Source: GYS-P2D sp964414425
GTDB taxonomy: Bacteria; Bacteroidota; Bacteroidia; Chitinophagales; Saprospiraceae
Direction: 5' to 3'
Length of the DNA stretch: 23,612 bases
Assembly (NCBI GenBank): GCA_964414425.1
Contig: CAYPWL010000044.1
Location: 1-23,612 of the forward strand
Part shown: positions 7,510 to 16,031 of the stretch, in pieces
Layout: each line of letters opens with the position of its first letter
How positions within the stretch are numbered: position 1 is the stretch's first letter
Translations under genes and position numbers: made by a program
The notes under the pieces: generated by a model
Database searches by the model: none
What the model was told of the DNA's origin: nothing
What the model saw: the letters and a program-made list of their open reading frames with translations, nothing else

Positions 7510-8379
7510 CTATAGCTTAGGCAATAAGAGCGGCACTCGAGCCTTATAACTCATGAAGTTGTCAGGCCGCCTCTGCATCATTCGCTTTTCTTTCATCGGA
7601 ATGGATGCAAAGACAAATAGCAAGATCATCGACAAGGCTCCCACACCCGTATATAGTGGAGCGCCAAATGATAGTCCAATAATAAATAACCCAATCCAGA
7701 AGAGCATCTCCCCCAGGTAATTAGGGTGTCGACAGCGACTCCATAAGCCAGTATCCAAGATTTCTGAAACTTTAGGATTAGGTCTCCGCCTAAATTTTGC
7801 CAGCTCATTGTCTGCAAAGAATTCGAAGAGAGTCCCTATGAAAGAGACGATAGCTCCAAGGATAAAGAGCACTAAACTACTTATGCTATTTTGGAACATA
7901 AAGAACATCGGCCACATCCCGCCAAAAACCAATAATGTCGGAAAGAGATGTATCCCAAAGAAGTTTACCAGAGGATACATTGCCCCAGTATCTGCGGACA
8001 GCTTAGTATATCGCCAATCCTCATGCGAAAAGTCAGGCCAAGACCTAATCCAGTTTAGGGTCAGGCGCCATGACCATATAAAGACAACGGCAAAGGCTAT
8101 AAAATGATAGATGGATAGAGTCGATGGATGGAGATAGCTCCACATCACTATAAAGAAGAAGGGAATCACACTCCAATAAGCATCATATACAGAGCTATTC
8201 TTTTTTACAATAGAAAATAAGAAGCATACTACCGTCATGACTATGTCCGCAATTAAGAAAGCCTGGACTTCGCCCATAGACTGAGTATAATGCCAAGTCA
8301 GATAACCGCTGATAGCAATGACTATATATATAAGGGCGACCTGTAGTAGATCACCATAGTTTCTATTAGCTTGATTCAT
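7510..8379 (-). CDS. DUF1295 integral membrane protein (steroid-reductase/ICMT-like fold)
   Basis: Polytopic inner-membrane protein of 289 residues with about seven hydrophobic segments. The C-terminal part carries the family signature SRCRHPNYLGEMLFW and a closing SYKARVPLLLP, as in the 3-oxo-5-alpha-steroid 4-dehydrogenase and isoprenylcysteine methyltransferase superfamily. NWIRSWPDFSHEDWRY in the loop before it is also typical of DUF1295. The specific substrate is unknown; most bacterial members are annotated only by domain. The gene overlaps the end of the upstream MBL-fold gene by 4 bp (ATGA), so the two are translationally coupled. It converges on the radical SAM gene. Confidence 0.88.
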   Translation of the reverse strand: MNQANRNYGDLLQVALIYIVIAISGYLTWHYTQSMGEVQAFLIADIVMTVVCFLFSIVKKNSSVYDAYWSVIPFFFIVMWSYLHPSTLSIYHFIAFAVVFIWSWRLTLNWIRSWPDFSHEDWRYTKLSADTGAMYPLVNFFGIHLFPTLLVFGGMWPMFFMFQNSISSLVLFILGAIVSFIGTLFEFFADNELAKFRRRPNPKVSEILDTGLWSRCRHPNYLGEMLFWIGLFIIGLSFGAPLYTGVGALSMILLFVFASIPMKEKRMMQRRPDNFMSYKARVPLLLPKL

Positions 8380-9137
8380 AAGGTAAGTGGATGATAGTCA
8401 GATACGGTTAATAAGCGATCTTGGAACAACTCACTCTTGAGGAGTTCCTCATCGCTGGGTGCCCAAGTGATATTAGCGAGCATAGGAATAAGACCAGATG
8501 CTTCTTTATCCTCGTCATGGGTTGCAACGATGTGTGTAGGCGAGAGATCTTGTATGAGCGTCTCAACGGCTGTCATGCCTGGTGACACATCACCTCCTAA
8601 GATCTTAGGTAGCCTGTAATGGTTGAATGGGGTTAGTGCTAAAGTGATAGGAGGATAGCCCCCGATCAACTCTTGCCATCGTGGATCGTAGCCATGGGTA
8701 GCAAGCAACACACTCTGAGTGCCATCTTCAAGTAAGAGCGCATCATATATAGGATCAATAGACCTATAGGAAGGTATGTGATGGAGCTTTACTCCAGAGT
8801 CTAATAGAGATTGAGGCCATTGATCAAAGGTATATACCTCTGACTGTGGCAGCACCCGCTTAACCTTATCATAGATAGACCCTGGCACAACCAAGAGCTT
8901 TGGGTTTAACTCTAACAAGGTTTCTATATGGAAGTGGTCAGGATACTTCTGAGTGATTAATACCACATCGTAAGTAGGCACGTCGCTGATCGGCACTGAT
9001 TTAGTCTTATGGCTCTGTTTGTTGAACCAGGAAAAAAAATCTATCTCAGCGCCCTTCAACCAAGGGTCTATCAATACTCTGATAGTGCCAAACTCAAGAT
9101 GCCAAGAGTTATCCATATTGAGGCGCTGTAGCCGCAT
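8376..9137 (-). CDS. MBL-fold protein with non-canonical metal motif
   Basis: A 253-residue protein of the metallo-beta-lactamase fold: the opening MDNSWHLEFGTIRVLIDPWL is the usual first two strands. The canonical HxHxDH is replaced by TQKYPDHFH (62-70), which keeps Asp67, His68 and a shifted His70. This resembles plant and cyanobacterial MBL-fold relatives that have a DHCH pattern, so it is probably a family trait and not damage. THGYDP and ATHDEDKEASG may supply other ligands. The function is unknown. M1 (MRLQRLNMDN) is preferred, although Met8 is possible. It is the first gene of a two-gene minus-strand unit with the DUF1295 protein. Confidence 0.82.
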   Translation of the reverse strand: MRLQRLNMDNSWHLEFGTIRVLIDPWLKGAEIDFFSWFNKQSHKTKSVPISDVPTYDVVLITQKYPDHFHIETLLELNPKLLVVPGSIYDKVKRVLPQSEVYTFDQWPQSLLDSGVKLHHIPSYRSIDPIYDALLLEDGTQSVLLATHGYDPRWQELIGGYPPITLALTPFNHYRLPKILGGDVSPGMTAVETLIQDLSPTHIVATHDEDKEASGLIPMLANITWAPSDEELLKSELFQDRLLTVSDYHPLTL

Positions 9138-9694
9138 TGCATTCCTTTTTTAACTAATATAAAGATTGCTATTTAGGTTCATATTCTTGTGAGCATTGGA
9201 TAGCAGAAATGAAACTATTCTGTGTTTTTTGATAGGAGAAAGCTAAAGACACATACTTAAAAAAGAATTTTATGACGGCTTGCTTACATTTCTGAATTTC
9301 ACTCAAGGGAGACACAGAGAATTGCTTGTCTTATATGTGCGCACCATTATGGATTGCGCAACCCCAAAACATCCAATTGTATTTTATAGAACAACAGTCT
9401 ATCTCAGCCTACAAAAAGAAATAATCCCATCTTTCTTGTTGCCGACGATCTCCAGGGCATTCTCCGCCAAGAGCCTATATAAATAGGCCAAATTACTTAA
9501 ATCAGTTGAACCCAGATTCTTACGTGATGACCAGTCCATCAGGTGGTATTGTATTGCCTGAAAACCAAGGATTTAACCCAAATCCAAAATCCTTTTAAAA
9601 GGTACCAAAAATCCAAACGGACAGGTCAGTTATCAGATTCTCGCCGGGCAAATGTGCCTGAAAAGACTCCTAAAGAGTATAGAATCCAACTACA
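9138..9694. other. Non-coding region between divergent MBL-fold and protease genes
   Basis: These 557 bp are AT-rich and should hold promoters for both divergent genes, but I cannot point to a convincing TTTG/TAnnTTTG pair. Visible structures are a hairpin GCCTAT-ATAA-ATAGGC at 9473-9488 and the palindromic cluster at 9567-9602. An open frame at 9280-9486 has no recognisable content. Confidence 0.6.
9567..9602. promoter_or_regulatory. Overlapping inverted repeats upstream of the protease gene
   Basis: AAGGATTT (9567-9574) pairs with AAATCCTT (9587-9594) across 12 bp. The right arm runs into a perfect 12-bp palindrome, CCTTTTAAAAGG (9591-9602). The cluster ends 92 bp before the protease start. 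It could be an operator or a leader-RNA structure; no known regulator site is recognised. Confidence 0.3.
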
Positions 9695-12600
9695 ATGAAA
9701 ACAATGAAAATTTTTAACCCCCTCAGCTTTAGCCCAGCAAGTGCGCTTATAGTAGCATTCGCATTTTTCCTTCAATTCGATTTTGCGTCAGCACAATCGC
9801 ATTCATGTGGTGTTACACACGAGTTAGAAAAATATCAAACCCTTTATCCTGAAGAATATGAGAAGCGATTAGCTACTTATAATGGCTTCATATCTAAAAG
9901 TGTCCTCAAAGTACAACAGCTTAAGAGCTCAGGTACGCAACAGACATGCCCTAATGGTATCACAGTATTACCTATCGCATTTCACATCTTCCATAGTGGA
10001 GAGGCTGTAGGTACAGGAAAAAACTTCTCAAGAGACGATCTTAGATTAGTTGTTGATCAATTGAACTCAGATTTTAGTGGCTACTCTAATAGAAAAGAGA
10101 ATATTACTGGTGACTTCCAATCATTTGAATCAGGTCATACCTGCATACAGTTTGCTATTGGCAAGGTAAATCGCATTAACACATCTACTTGTCCATCTTA
10201 TGAAAGAGGCGCAACTCACGGAGCTCTTCATGCTTGCTTGCCAGGCGGCTCAGGTGTAGGTAGTGAGAATGATCCTCACGATTACTTAAACATATATGTA
10301 ACTGACCTCGACAACGGATTTTTAGGAATTGCTTCGAGTATACCTAAGCTATTTGGTCGAGCAAACTCTGATGATGATGGAGTAACTATCAATCATGAGA
10401 TCATCATCCCAGGCAGATCAGGCTCACTCTACAACAGAGGTAGTGTACTGGCTCACGAGATCGGTCACTGGTTAGGTCTACCACACGTTAATGGTGACAT
10501 CAACGGTTCTGGCTGCGGCGCTGATGATGGATTTACAGATACATACCCACAAAATGCACAACGTTTTTATCACTGTAGCAATCAAGAGATCCCAACATCA
10601 TGTGGCTCTGTTGATAATATCTTCAACTTCATGGATTACTCAGCGGACTGTGCTAAGCTCATGTTTACACAGGAGCAGGCTATGACGATGAGAGAAGTAC
10701 TTGATAATGACCGTCTTCAGCTTTCGAAGTCATTCGCAAGAGGAAATGATGATAAAAAAGAATATAACACAACATGCAAGACGTTTGAGGCTAACTCAAG
10801 AAACTTTGAATTCATTGTGGCAGATTGTCATACACAGATGAACTTTTTGGATTATCAAACTAAGTGGTATCCATCAGAGTATAATTCAGATAACTCTTCT
10901 AATGGCTTAACACTATTTACTTGGGAGCTTGATAATAGAACTAAGACAGACGAAGTCTTAACAGGACAGGAATTATACATGTTACCTGTGGTCCATGAGG
11001 CAGCAAGCTTCACAGATGTACGCGCATTTAATTTGTTCATCCAATGCTGGGATCCATATAAAAGAAAATATACTGAAAAAGTACCTGCAGGTAGACTTAT
11101 GGTAATCCTTAAGAGATGTCCTACACCAGAGAATGATGAAGTAGAAAATGCGATAGCATTAAGCTTTGGAACAGATTGTTTTGAAGACAGCTATATCCTT
11201 AATAGTGCGACAACATCACTTAAAGCACAAGTAGCTTGCTCTAATGATAGAGAAGCAGAGGATGTATGGTTTAAGACCACTATTCCTGAGCAAGCAGGGA
11301 TGAGTGTAGAAGTAAGAAGAGTAAATACCACAGAAGCTGACCCAATCATCGAGGCATACATCAAGAGAGGAACACAGTTTATCTGTGTAGGAGATCAATC
11401 AAGATCAGAGCTTGAGATCACAGACCTTGATCCAGGAGAGGAGTTATACTTCAGAGTATATAACGAAAGCGGTGCCGATGGCGGAACGTTTTATATCTGC
11501 TTATCTCAGACAGCATTAAGCAACAACACCTGTACTACCGCTGCCGCCCTTACGGTGGAGCGTAGCTGCAATAGCAAAGTATATCACAACTTCGGAGCTA
11601 CGGCTTCAGGATATCCAAGTAATAAGGCACTATGTGGTCAGACAGATAGAGCCCTTGATATCTGGTTTACAGCAGTAGTGCCAGCCTCAGGAAACTTATT
11701 TGTAGAATCATTTGAAGTAGAGGGTGGTGTATCTGAAGTAATCATGGAAGCCTACGCTGGATCATGTGATGATCTTACACCAGTGGCTTGCAGTAGCATT
11801 AAAGAATACTGGCCTGTAAATGACAGACACGGACTTATAGAATTATTTAATCGGACACCAGGAGAGACTATTTATATCAGAATCTTTGGAGGAGGATCGA
11901 TCCAAGAAGGAGAGTTTGGCTTATGTGCATACGGCGGAGCGCCACAGACAAGCTGCAGAATCAGCTATGTTGAAGCACTTGGTCAGAGCGAGTGTGATGG
12001 TACGACGAGTACTTATGAGCAGACTCTAAAAGTAACTTATAGAAACAGCGGTGCAAACGAATTCTTATTCGTTAATAACCAATCATTCAGAATTACACAG
12101 AGCCCTCAGATAATCACATTAACTAACCTACCTGCAGATGGCAGAGTAGTTAACGTATCTGCTAACATAGGTAATAGCAGTGATGACTTATGCTGGCAAC
12201 AGAGTCATTACAGAGCATACACACTCTTCACGGCTCCTGCGGCATGTCTCACAGATGGGATTCCTAATGATGATTGCTTAGGTGCTATAGAGTTAGTTGC
12301 AGGAACAAGTTGTAACGAGGAGATCCACAGCAATGTAGGAGCTACCTATTCAACAGATGCCAGCAGATTCTTCTCATGTGGAGTGAGCGGATTCCAACCT
12401 GATGATGTATGGTTCAAGGTAAAGGTTCCAAGCTCAGGCAGTGTTACGGTAAGCGCACCACTACTATTTAACGAAAACAACATGATCCTTGAAGCATATA
12501 GCGGTCCATGTGATGACTTAACATTAGTAGACTGTGATCAGTTTGGCGGTAGCAAGGGATCAGAGATTAATTTGACTGACCAGGCTGCAGGATCATATAT

Positions 12601-13048
12601 CTACTACAGAGTAGTTGATCAAGGAAACAATACTAAAGGAGACTTTGCTATATGTGCTTACGACGGATCAGTAAATGGTTTTGCCACATCGCAAGCTGCA
12701 CCTGAGGATTCATTTCCGGCGTGGTACTATGACGAAGCATCAGAGACTATCGTAAGAATCGACGATGATGCTATAGCAGTGGAGAAAGAAATAGAGATAG
12801 TAGAAACAGAAGGATTAGACGTGGCAGCATATCCTAATCCAACGACAGATTACATTTTCGTAAAGAGAAATTCAACTGAAGAGAGTGAGATTACACTTAT
12901 GGATATCATGGGCCGCAGTGTAAGAACGATCAAGACTTCGAATAGTCAGACTTCAATTGATGTACAAGATCTTGTACCAGGATACTATACACTAACCGTC
13001 AATGAAAATAATCAGAGAATCAGCCTCAAAGTGCTCATAGCTCGATAA
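9695..13048 (+). CDS. Secreted M43 (cytophagalysin-type) zinc metalloprotease with T9SS sorting domain
   Basis: Extracellular protease of 1117 residues. A Sec signal peptide (about 1-33, ending FASAQ) is followed by a propeptide region and the catalytic domain. Zinc ligands His254, His258 and His264 with Glu255 form HEIGHWLGLPH, and the Met-turn is NFMDY with Met313, both typical of pappalysin/cytophagalysin M43. Three related beta-sandwich modules follow at about 475-608, 610-748 and 848-992, each with DVWF/DIWF, EAY.G.CDDL-like and FxICxY motifs; a different domain lies at about 750-847. Residues 1042-1117, from VAAYPNPTTDY to KVLIAR, form a type A Por sorting domain, so export is by Sec then type IX. 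MKTMKIF could also start at Met4. Arginine is written mostly as AGA, unlike the mixed CGN/AGG of the repair genes. It is monocistronic, with its own terminator. Confidence 0.95.
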   Translation: MKTMKIFNPLSFSPASALIVAFAFFLQFDFASAQSHSCGVTHELEKYQTLYPEEYEKRLATYNGFISKSVLKVQQLKSSGTQQTCPNGITVLPIAFHIFHSGEAVGTGKNFSRDDLRLVVDQLNSDFSGYSNRKENITGDFQSFESGHTCIQFAIGKVNRINTSTCPSYERGATHGALHACLPGGSGVGSENDPHDYLNIYVTDLDNGFLGIASSIPKLFGRANSDDDGVTINHEIIIPGRSGSLYNRGSVLAHEIGHWLGLPHVNGDINGSGCGADDGFTDTYPQNAQRFYHCSNQEIPTSCGSVDNIFNFMDYSADCAKLMFTQEQAMTMREVLDNDRLQLSKSFARGNDDKKEYNTTCKTFEANSRNFEFIVADCHTQMNFLDYQTKWYPSEYNSDNSSNGLTLFTWELDNRTKTDEVLTGQELYMLPVVHEAASFTDVRAFNLFIQCWDPYKRKYTEKVPAGRLMVILKRCPTPENDEVENAIALSFGTDCFEDSYILNSATTSLKAQVACSNDREAEDVWFKTTIPEQAGMSVEVRRVNTTEADPIIEAYIKRGTQFICVGDQSRSELEITDLDPGEELYFRVYNESGADGGTFYICLSQTALSNNTCTTAAALTVERSCNSKVYHNFGATASGYPSNKALCGQTDRALDIWFTAVVPASGNLFVESFEVEGGVSEVIMEAYAGSCDDLTPVACSSIKEYWPVNDRHGLIELFNRTPGETIYIRIFGGGSIQEGEFGLCAYGGAPQTSCRISYVEALGQSECDGTTSTYEQTLKVTYRNSGANEFLFVNNQSFRITQSPQIITLTNLPADGRVVNVSANIGNSSDDLCWQQSHYRAYTLFTAPAACLTDGIPNDDCLGAIELVAGTSCNEEIHSNVGATYSTDASRFFSCGVSGFQPDDVWFKVKVPSSGSVTVSAPLLFNENNMILEAYSGPCDDLTLVDCDQFGGSKGSEINLTDQAAGSYIYYRVVDQGNNTKGDFAICAYDGSVNGFATSQAAPEDSFPAWYYDEASETIVRIDDDAIAVEKEIEIVETEGLDVAAYPNPTTDYIFVKRNSTEESEITLMDIMGRSVRTIKTSNSQTSIDVQDLVPGYYTLTVNENNQRISLKVLIAR

Positions 13049-13073
13049 AAGTTAATTTTCATTGATACCTTTT

Positions 13074-13106
13074 GGGTTTCTGCCGGGGGGCAGGAACCCT
13101 TTTTTT
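13074..13106 (+). terminator. Rho-independent terminator of the protease gene
   Basis: GGGTTTCTGCC (13074-13084) pairs with GGCAGGAACCC (13089-13099): an 11-bp stem with one G-T pair and the loop GGGG. It is followed directly by seven T (13100-13106). It starts 25 bp after the protease stop codon. Confidence 0.92.
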
Positions 13107-13417
13107 ATGCCCAATAGTTATCAGAGTCTATTCGCGAACGCTTGGAGGGACTCGAGGATGTACCAAAAGCTTTAGAGTCGTTATTACAATGATTATTGAT
13201 ATAACAACATTGTATGAATTGCCATTATTATATTGATTATCAGCATGTTATATCATTATAATGAGCTTACCATTTTGGTGTGTTGACAAATCAACAATAA
13301 GGTTTTATTTAATCTCGATTGTCTTAGCACCGTTAATAAATCGCGATAGAAGAGTAGGAGATTGCTAAAAGAAAAAGGCTTAGGATCAGGCGATTGTTGA
13401 GACTCCTTAGATCAAAA
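13107..13417. other. AT-rich non-coding region between convergent genes
   Basis: About 310 bp without a gene. It holds a perfect 10-bp inverted repeat, TGATATAACA (13197-13206) and TGTTATATCA (13246-13255), in an AT-rich stretch. It also holds the possible terminator of the Crp operon at its right end. No protein remnant was recognised. Confidence 0.55.
13367..13410 (-). terminator. Possible terminator of the YdbS-YdbT-Crp operon
   Basis: Read on the minus strand, CTAAGGA (13410-13404) can pair with TCCTAAG (13385-13379) with one mismatch across 18 bases. A T-rich tract (13376-13367, nine T and one C) follows. It starts 7 bp after the Crp-family stop codon. The long loop and short stem make this a weak call. 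Confidence 0.35.
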
Positions 13418-13990
13418 TTATTTGTTAGGTCTTCGTATCCTGCTTAATGTCTCAAGGGTTATCCCGAGATAGGATGCTATGTGTGTGAGCGGCACTCGCT
13501 GAAGTACGCCTGGATAAATATCTAAGAGCTTTTCATAGCGCTGTTCTGCTTTTTGAAATAGAATGGAAGAGATCCTTGTTCTTTGTTGGACAGCAGTCTC
13601 TGTCAGAATAACTCTCATTAAATGTTCAAAATCATGATGTCTCTTGGCAAGGTCTTCTATTTGAAGTTTAGAGAACTCAAGCAGAACTGAGTCTTCTAAT
13701 ACCTCTACATAGTGAGGACTGGGTTCGCCTGTAGAAAAGCTGATGATAGAGCTGATAAAACCATTTTCAAATGCAAACCAATCCGAAATATCTCTACCAT
13801 CATCGAGGTAATAAGCTCGGGCACATCCCTTGACGATATAATAGACTTGATCAGCATATTGTCCCTCTCTGATTAGGTTGGTTCCTTTGGATTTATTGAG
13901 CATCGTCACCAGTTGGATTAGGTCGTTTTGACACTCTTTGGATAGTGGAGCATATTTATCTCCGATAAGCTTGAGCATTGATTCTATCAT
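13418..13990 (-). CDS. Crp/Fnr-family transcriptional regulator
   Basis: A 190-residue regulator with an N-terminal cyclic-nucleotide-binding fold (about 15-115, with LIREGQYADQVYYIVKGCARAYY) and a short C-terminal helix-turn-helix (VPLTHIASYLGITLETLSRIRR, about 165-187). This is the compact Crp type common in Bacteroidota; the phosphate-binding Arg of true cAMP receptors is not evident, so the ligand is unknown. A GAGG just before ATG 13990 is too close for a normal ribosome site, and Met5 (13978) lies 12 bp from it, so the start may be four codons later. The gene starts 9 bp after the YdbT-like gene stops and is likely the last gene of that operon, where it may be an autoregulator. Confidence 0.88.
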   Translation of the reverse strand: MIESMLKLIGDKYAPLSKECQNDLIQLVTMLNKSKGTNLIREGQYADQVYYIVKGCARAYYLDDGRDISDWFAFENGFISSIISFSTGEPSPHYVEVLEDSVLLEFSKLQIEDLAKRHHDFEHLMRVILTETAVQQRTRISSILFQKAEQRYEKLLDIYPGVLQRVPLTHIASYLGITLETLSRIRRPNK

Positions 13991-13999
13991 CCTCGGAGC

Positions 14000-15511
14000 T
14001 TACATCCAACTTTTTTTGCTCTGCTCAACCTGATTGATGAGTCTATCCATGAGTTGTTCAGCAGTTGATTTCGCTATATAGGGAATACTCATAGCCCCTG
14101 CGGCTGTATGGATGCGCAGTGTTGCTAAGTCTCTACGTTGTTGATAGTGGTTCTGATGGATAGCCAGATTTTGGATTTTATATATTGGGCAAATTGAGTT
14201 TTTAAATCCAAGGATGCCACCACCGATGAACAAGTTGTCTTCGTTGAGGGCGTAAGCCGTCTTTTTATATTTTTTCCAACTAAGAGATATACTCACCGCA
14301 GCCATTGTAGCGACTATTGATAGCGGGATATATTGCTGGAAATATATCAAGATCGCTAAGACGATTGTAAAAAACACGAGTTGGTATTTGGCGGTTCGTC
14401 GGAACATGTGGACCGAAACCTTTTGACGAGAATCAAAGACTTGATTCGATTTTTTCAACCATGCAGTTTTAACATGTGCAACATTGTCGTCCGTGCATCC
14501 AGGAATCTCAAATCGTTGTTTATTTTTTATATCCTCGCCTGACTTAGCCTGCCTGAAATAGATGTTATGATAGCCAAGAATTTTCTCAAGAGGATTTTGA
14601 CCCCATGACATGATTTGGATCTTCTTATCCATGGCAGAAAACTGTTGTTTTGTGAGCAGTCCTTGCTCAACATGAAATCGTCTACCTGATCTGGTGAAAC
14701 TTAGATTGTAGTGCCTCAGTACAGTAGTAACAAGGGACCATAATATCATCACAGGAATAAAGAGCGCAATCAATACACCGAATCCTACCATAGAGCTTAT
14801 TCCGCTAATATGATCCATTATATAATGATAGAAATCTATAGGGTTGAAGCCTGTAGCTAAGCCTGAAGCCCATAAGGATGCTACTAAACTTAATACTAAG
14901 CCAATGGGCCTGAGATGATTCTGTGTTAGACCTACTTTCAATAGACTCCGAACATCAAGAGACATGATCTCCTTAGTGCGAGGGACACTAACTGTCGTGT
15001 CGGAAGAGGCATAATCAATGCTATTAACTATGACTTGTCCTTTTTTCTTGAGGAGTTTTTCACGCAACTTGTCAGCTACGGGTATCTGCAGAGCGTCAAT
15101 TTTAAGTTCTTTCTGATCAGACCCAGCTGATTCGATTTCTACTGCCGTAACATTGAGTAATTGATGTAAGAAATTTTGACTGAAGTTGACGGATTGGATT
15201 CGATCAAAAGGGAGGTCGAGGCGGACTTTTTTCAGTATGCCTTTTTGGATGACAAGTTCTTCGTCTGATATGTGAAAATAATATCTGAAGTAGGCCAATA
15301 TCGATGAGATCAAACTGAAGACGCCTAATCCAGCTATGACCAACTCGAAAGTATCGAAGTGACTATTTCGTGATCTGCCTAAGGCAACGGCTGCAAGGAT
15401 AGGCCAGATCTGAACAAGAAATTTTCGGAGGAATCGGAGTATGATAAATATGATCGCCCACTCTGACTGCCGCTGTGGATCACTAAAGGAAAGGCTATTC
15501 TTCTTCGTCAT
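14000..15511 (-). CDS. YdbT-like membrane protein with three bacterial PH domains
   Basis: Inner-membrane protein of 503 residues. Three bPH_2 (DUF304) domains can be seen at about 72-160 (ELVIQKGILKKVRLDLPFDRIQS), 268-350 (FHVEQGLLTKQQFSAMDKKIQI) and 420-495 (LFIGGGILGFKNSICPIYKIQN). They alternate with hydrophobic segment pairs near 20-62, 205-265 and 375-415. This is the layout of Bacillus YdbT, which with YdbS belongs to the sigma-W cell-envelope stress regulon and has been linked to antimicrobial peptide resistance. The start overlaps the end of the YdbS-like gene by 17 bp, so the pair is translationally coupled. The biochemical role is not established. Confidence 0.88.
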   Translation of the reverse strand: MTKKNSLSFSDPQRQSEWAIIFIILRFLRKFLVQIWPILAAVALGRSRNSHFDTFELVIAGLGVFSLISSILAYFRYYFHISDEELVIQKGILKKVRLDLPFDRIQSVNFSQNFLHQLLNVTAVEIESAGSDQKELKIDALQIPVADKLREKLLKKKGQVIVNSIDYASSDTTVSVPRTKEIMSLDVRSLLKVGLTQNHLRPIGLVLSLVASLWASGLATGFNPIDFYHYIMDHISGISSMVGFGVLIALFIPVMILWSLVTTVLRHYNLSFTRSGRRFHVEQGLLTKQQFSAMDKKIQIMSWGQNPLEKILGYHNIYFRQAKSGEDIKNKQRFEIPGCTDDNVAHVKTAWLKKSNQVFDSRQKVSVHMFRRTAKYQLVFFTIVLAILIYFQQYIPLSIVATMAAVSISLSWKKYKKTAYALNEDNLFIGGGILGFKNSICPIYKIQNLAIHQNHYQQRRDLATLRIHTAAGAMSIPYIAKSTAEQLMDRLINQVEQSKKSWM

Positions 15512-16028
15512 CCACTGCCGTTTTATTCAGTAAAAAATGTTTGATAGACATGGCTTCTTCTTTTGATATCCCTTTTATAGATAGATCGCTACTTCTGCCG
15601 CCGGCAGTATAGATGTTGAGTTCGCCAAGATCACACATACGTTCAAATGGGCCCTGGTTGACCTCCGCATGTTGTATTCTATTGAATGGTATGATTAGCT
15701 GCTTCTTCCATATCAACCCTTCCTTATAGATGACATCAAGGTTTCTCAAAGCATATCCCTTATGTTTAAAGCCTTTTATCGTGATCAGTATGCTGATTCC
15801 TGCCAGGACAAGTATGCCCCCTGCTACAGCTATCGGTATCCAAGTATGCTCCAAATCTCCAAAGAAAAAGCCAGCACTGAGACCTACAGCTATCACAGCC
15901 CAGATGATGGAAAGTATGGTTAATTCTATTTTGAGATATGACTTATGTAGAGGCACAAAGGAGATATCTTGTACACTTGGCAATATTTTGGTAGATATTT
16001 GTTCGTTATATAGGCCACTATCAATCAT
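15495..16028 (-). CDS. YdbS-like membrane protein with one bacterial PH domain
   Basis: Small membrane protein with two hydrophobic segments (about 38-58 and 64-84 from the preferred start) followed by one bPH_2 (DUF304) domain: LDVIYKEGLIWKKQLIIPFNRIQHAEV, then the acidic tail VDDEEE. This is the usual partner of YdbT. Translation could begin at 16058, but that start would lie inside the divergent thioredoxin-like gene; Met11 (ATG at 16026-16028, MIDSGLYNEQ) is preferred and gives 177 residues. It is the first gene of the YdbS-YdbT-Crp unit. The pair is expected to form a membrane complex acting in envelope stress; no substrate is known. Confidence 0.85.
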   Translation of the reverse strand: MIDSGLYNEQISTKILPSVQDISFVPLHKSYLKIELTILSIIWAVIAVGLSAGFFFGDLEHTWIPIAVAGGILVLAGISILITIKGFKHKGYALRNLDVIYKEGLIWKKQLIIPFNRIQHAEVNQGPFERMCDLGELNIYTAGGRSSDLSIKGISKEEAMSIKHFLLNKTAVDDEEE

Positions 16029-16031
16029 AGT

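Noticed and set aside
9280..9486. 68-codon open frame in the region before the M43 protease
   Set aside because: No recognisable domain, no ribosome site and no neighbour support; likely chance in a non-coding region.
9527..9598. 23-codon peptide MTSPSGGIVLPENQGFNPNP... ending just before the protease leader
   Set aside because: The composition looks protein-like, but there is no ribosome site, the frame is short, and the palindromes overlap it; not enough to call a gene.
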